Source: Petrimonas sulfuriphila (GTDB taxonomy: Bacteria; Bacteroidota; Bacteroidia; Bacteroidales; Dysgonomonadaceae). From it: a DNA stretch of 64,000 nucleotides. Below the pieces are notes generated by a model, which saw only the letters and a program-made list of their open reading frames with translations, made no database searches and was not told the DNA's origin. Both the position numbers and the translations under genes were made by a program. The stretch lies in contig CP073276.1 of the NCBI GenBank assembly GCA_038561985.1, forward strand, positions 2,852,001-2,916,000, read 5' to 3'. Positions 63,403-64,000 of the stretch are shown here, in pieces (positions within the stretch are counted from its first letter, which is position 1; each line of letters opens with the position of its first letter).

Positions 63403-64000
63403 ATGAAATATATTATATTGAAAATTTATAAACATCTTTTTCTTTTATTATTTAGTTTCTCTTTGATTATTTTATTTACAAGTTGTTTCAACAAAAACGA
63501 TAAAAATATTGAAGAAAAAGAAAAAAATATTGTTCTTATTTTTAAAAATTGTCCAGATAGTATCAATTTCAAAATGCTCGATGGAAACTTAAAAATAAGA
63601 ACGGAATATGATGTTTTCTACGTCAACGACTCATTATACCAAAAGTTTTATTCTATAAGGCCAAGTGTATCCGACACTCTTAGAATTAACACTAAAAGAA
63701 AACATGTTGAATTATCCCATAAATATAATGCCGTAAATGAAGCCTTGTATTTGTTTGAGAAAGGTGATACTATTATTTTTAATTACGAAGATGATAAGCC
63801 TTTTGCTGAAATAATGAATAGATCAACTAATAGACAAGAGGTAAATTATAATTTAGAAATAACAAAAGAAGACAATATTCCGATTGAAGCCTTATACAGG
63901 TATCAATACTTTAGTAACACAATCCCGAAAATTAGTAAAGAAAAATTTAGAGAATTATTAATTAGTGAACTACAAACTGAAAAGTATTTACTAGATTCTT
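63403..64000 (+). CDS. Lipoprotein, N-terminal part (runs off window)
   Basis: My translation from the ATG at 63403 gives at least 199 residues with a long signal peptide (LFLLLFSFSLIILFTSCFNK), lipobox FTSC. The mature part is Lys/Glu/Asn-rich and beta-like (IRTEYDVFYVNDSLYQKFYS, DTLRINTKRKHVEL). It resembles in style the N-terminal halves of the TlpA-type lipoproteins in this window, but the thioredoxin part, if any, lies beyond base 64000. The family is not assigned. Confidence 0.6.
   Translation, partial: MKYIILKIYKHLFLLLFSFSLIILFTSCFNKNDKNIEEKEKNIVLIFKNCPDSINFKMLDGNLKIRTEYDVFYVNDSLYQKFYSIRPSVSDTLRINTKRKHVELSHKYNAVNEALYLFEKGDTIIFNYEDDKPFAEIMNRSTNRQEVNYNLEITKEDNIPIEALYRYQYFSNTIPKISKEKFRELLISELQTEKYLLDS

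Overview
The window is from a Bacteroidota chromosome, most likely order Bacteroidales. The evidence is GLPGLI-family proteins, TlpA-type lipoprotein thioredoxins, a type IX secretion C-terminal domain, Bacteroidota -7/-33 promoter boxes (TAnnTTTG / TTTG) and double-glycine peptides of the 'GG-Bacteroidales' kind. The sequence does not settle the genus. No rRNA, tRNA or CRISPR array was seen.

Layout. (1) 1-6292: core genes, namely the N-terminal part of a UvrD/RecB-like helicase, a SUI1/YciH factor, a Na/Pi cotransporter, a nucleoside kinase and mnmE. (2) 6293-11289: an AT-rich scrap zone with a decayed lipoprotein gene, a macro-like protein plus a PD-(D/E)XK-like protein, a hipBA module whose hipA is internally deleted, an intact-looking IS3-family element and a solo IS21-type end. 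(3) 11290-12039: a secreted zinc-ribbon protein. (4) 12115-33079, all minus strand: one exopolysaccharide operon of about 21 kb. It reads wza, wzc, dTDP-3-acetamido-3,6-dideoxyhexose genes, wzx, glycosyltransferases, wzy, initiating sugar-phosphate transferase, gmd, fcl. (5) 33973-40854: a secreted beta-helix protein, a lipoprotein, a glycosyltransferase, a PLP trans-sulfuration enzyme, a DUF4230 protein, a GNAT and a DsbA/FrnE protein. (6) 41009-46211: three tandem TlpA-type thioredoxin lipoproteins, divergent from a membrane-anchored winged-helix regulator. (7) 46503-47019: a broken serine recombinase.

(8) 47200-64000 is the most interesting region, a peptide natural-product island. Four small genes (48807, 53507, 58995, 62916) encode peptides with nearly the same double-glycine leader but unrelated cores, and every core has exactly six cysteines. 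Around them are a fused pseudo-C39 / VKOR / thioredoxin membrane protein, a secreted TlpA thioredoxin, a C39-peptidase ABC exporter with a complete catalytic triad, two glycosyltransferase genes (one a GT2-GT4 fusion), a short LanC-like protein without zinc ligands, two intact and one broken GLPGLI protein, and an outer-membrane beta-barrel protein. No radical SAM enzyme is visible. The parts suggest secreted, disulfide-bonded and possibly glycosylated peptides, similar in logic to Firmicutes glycocins. Two precursors share a 5' leader whose hairpin shows compensatory changes, and three are followed by hairpins that could set precursor dosage.
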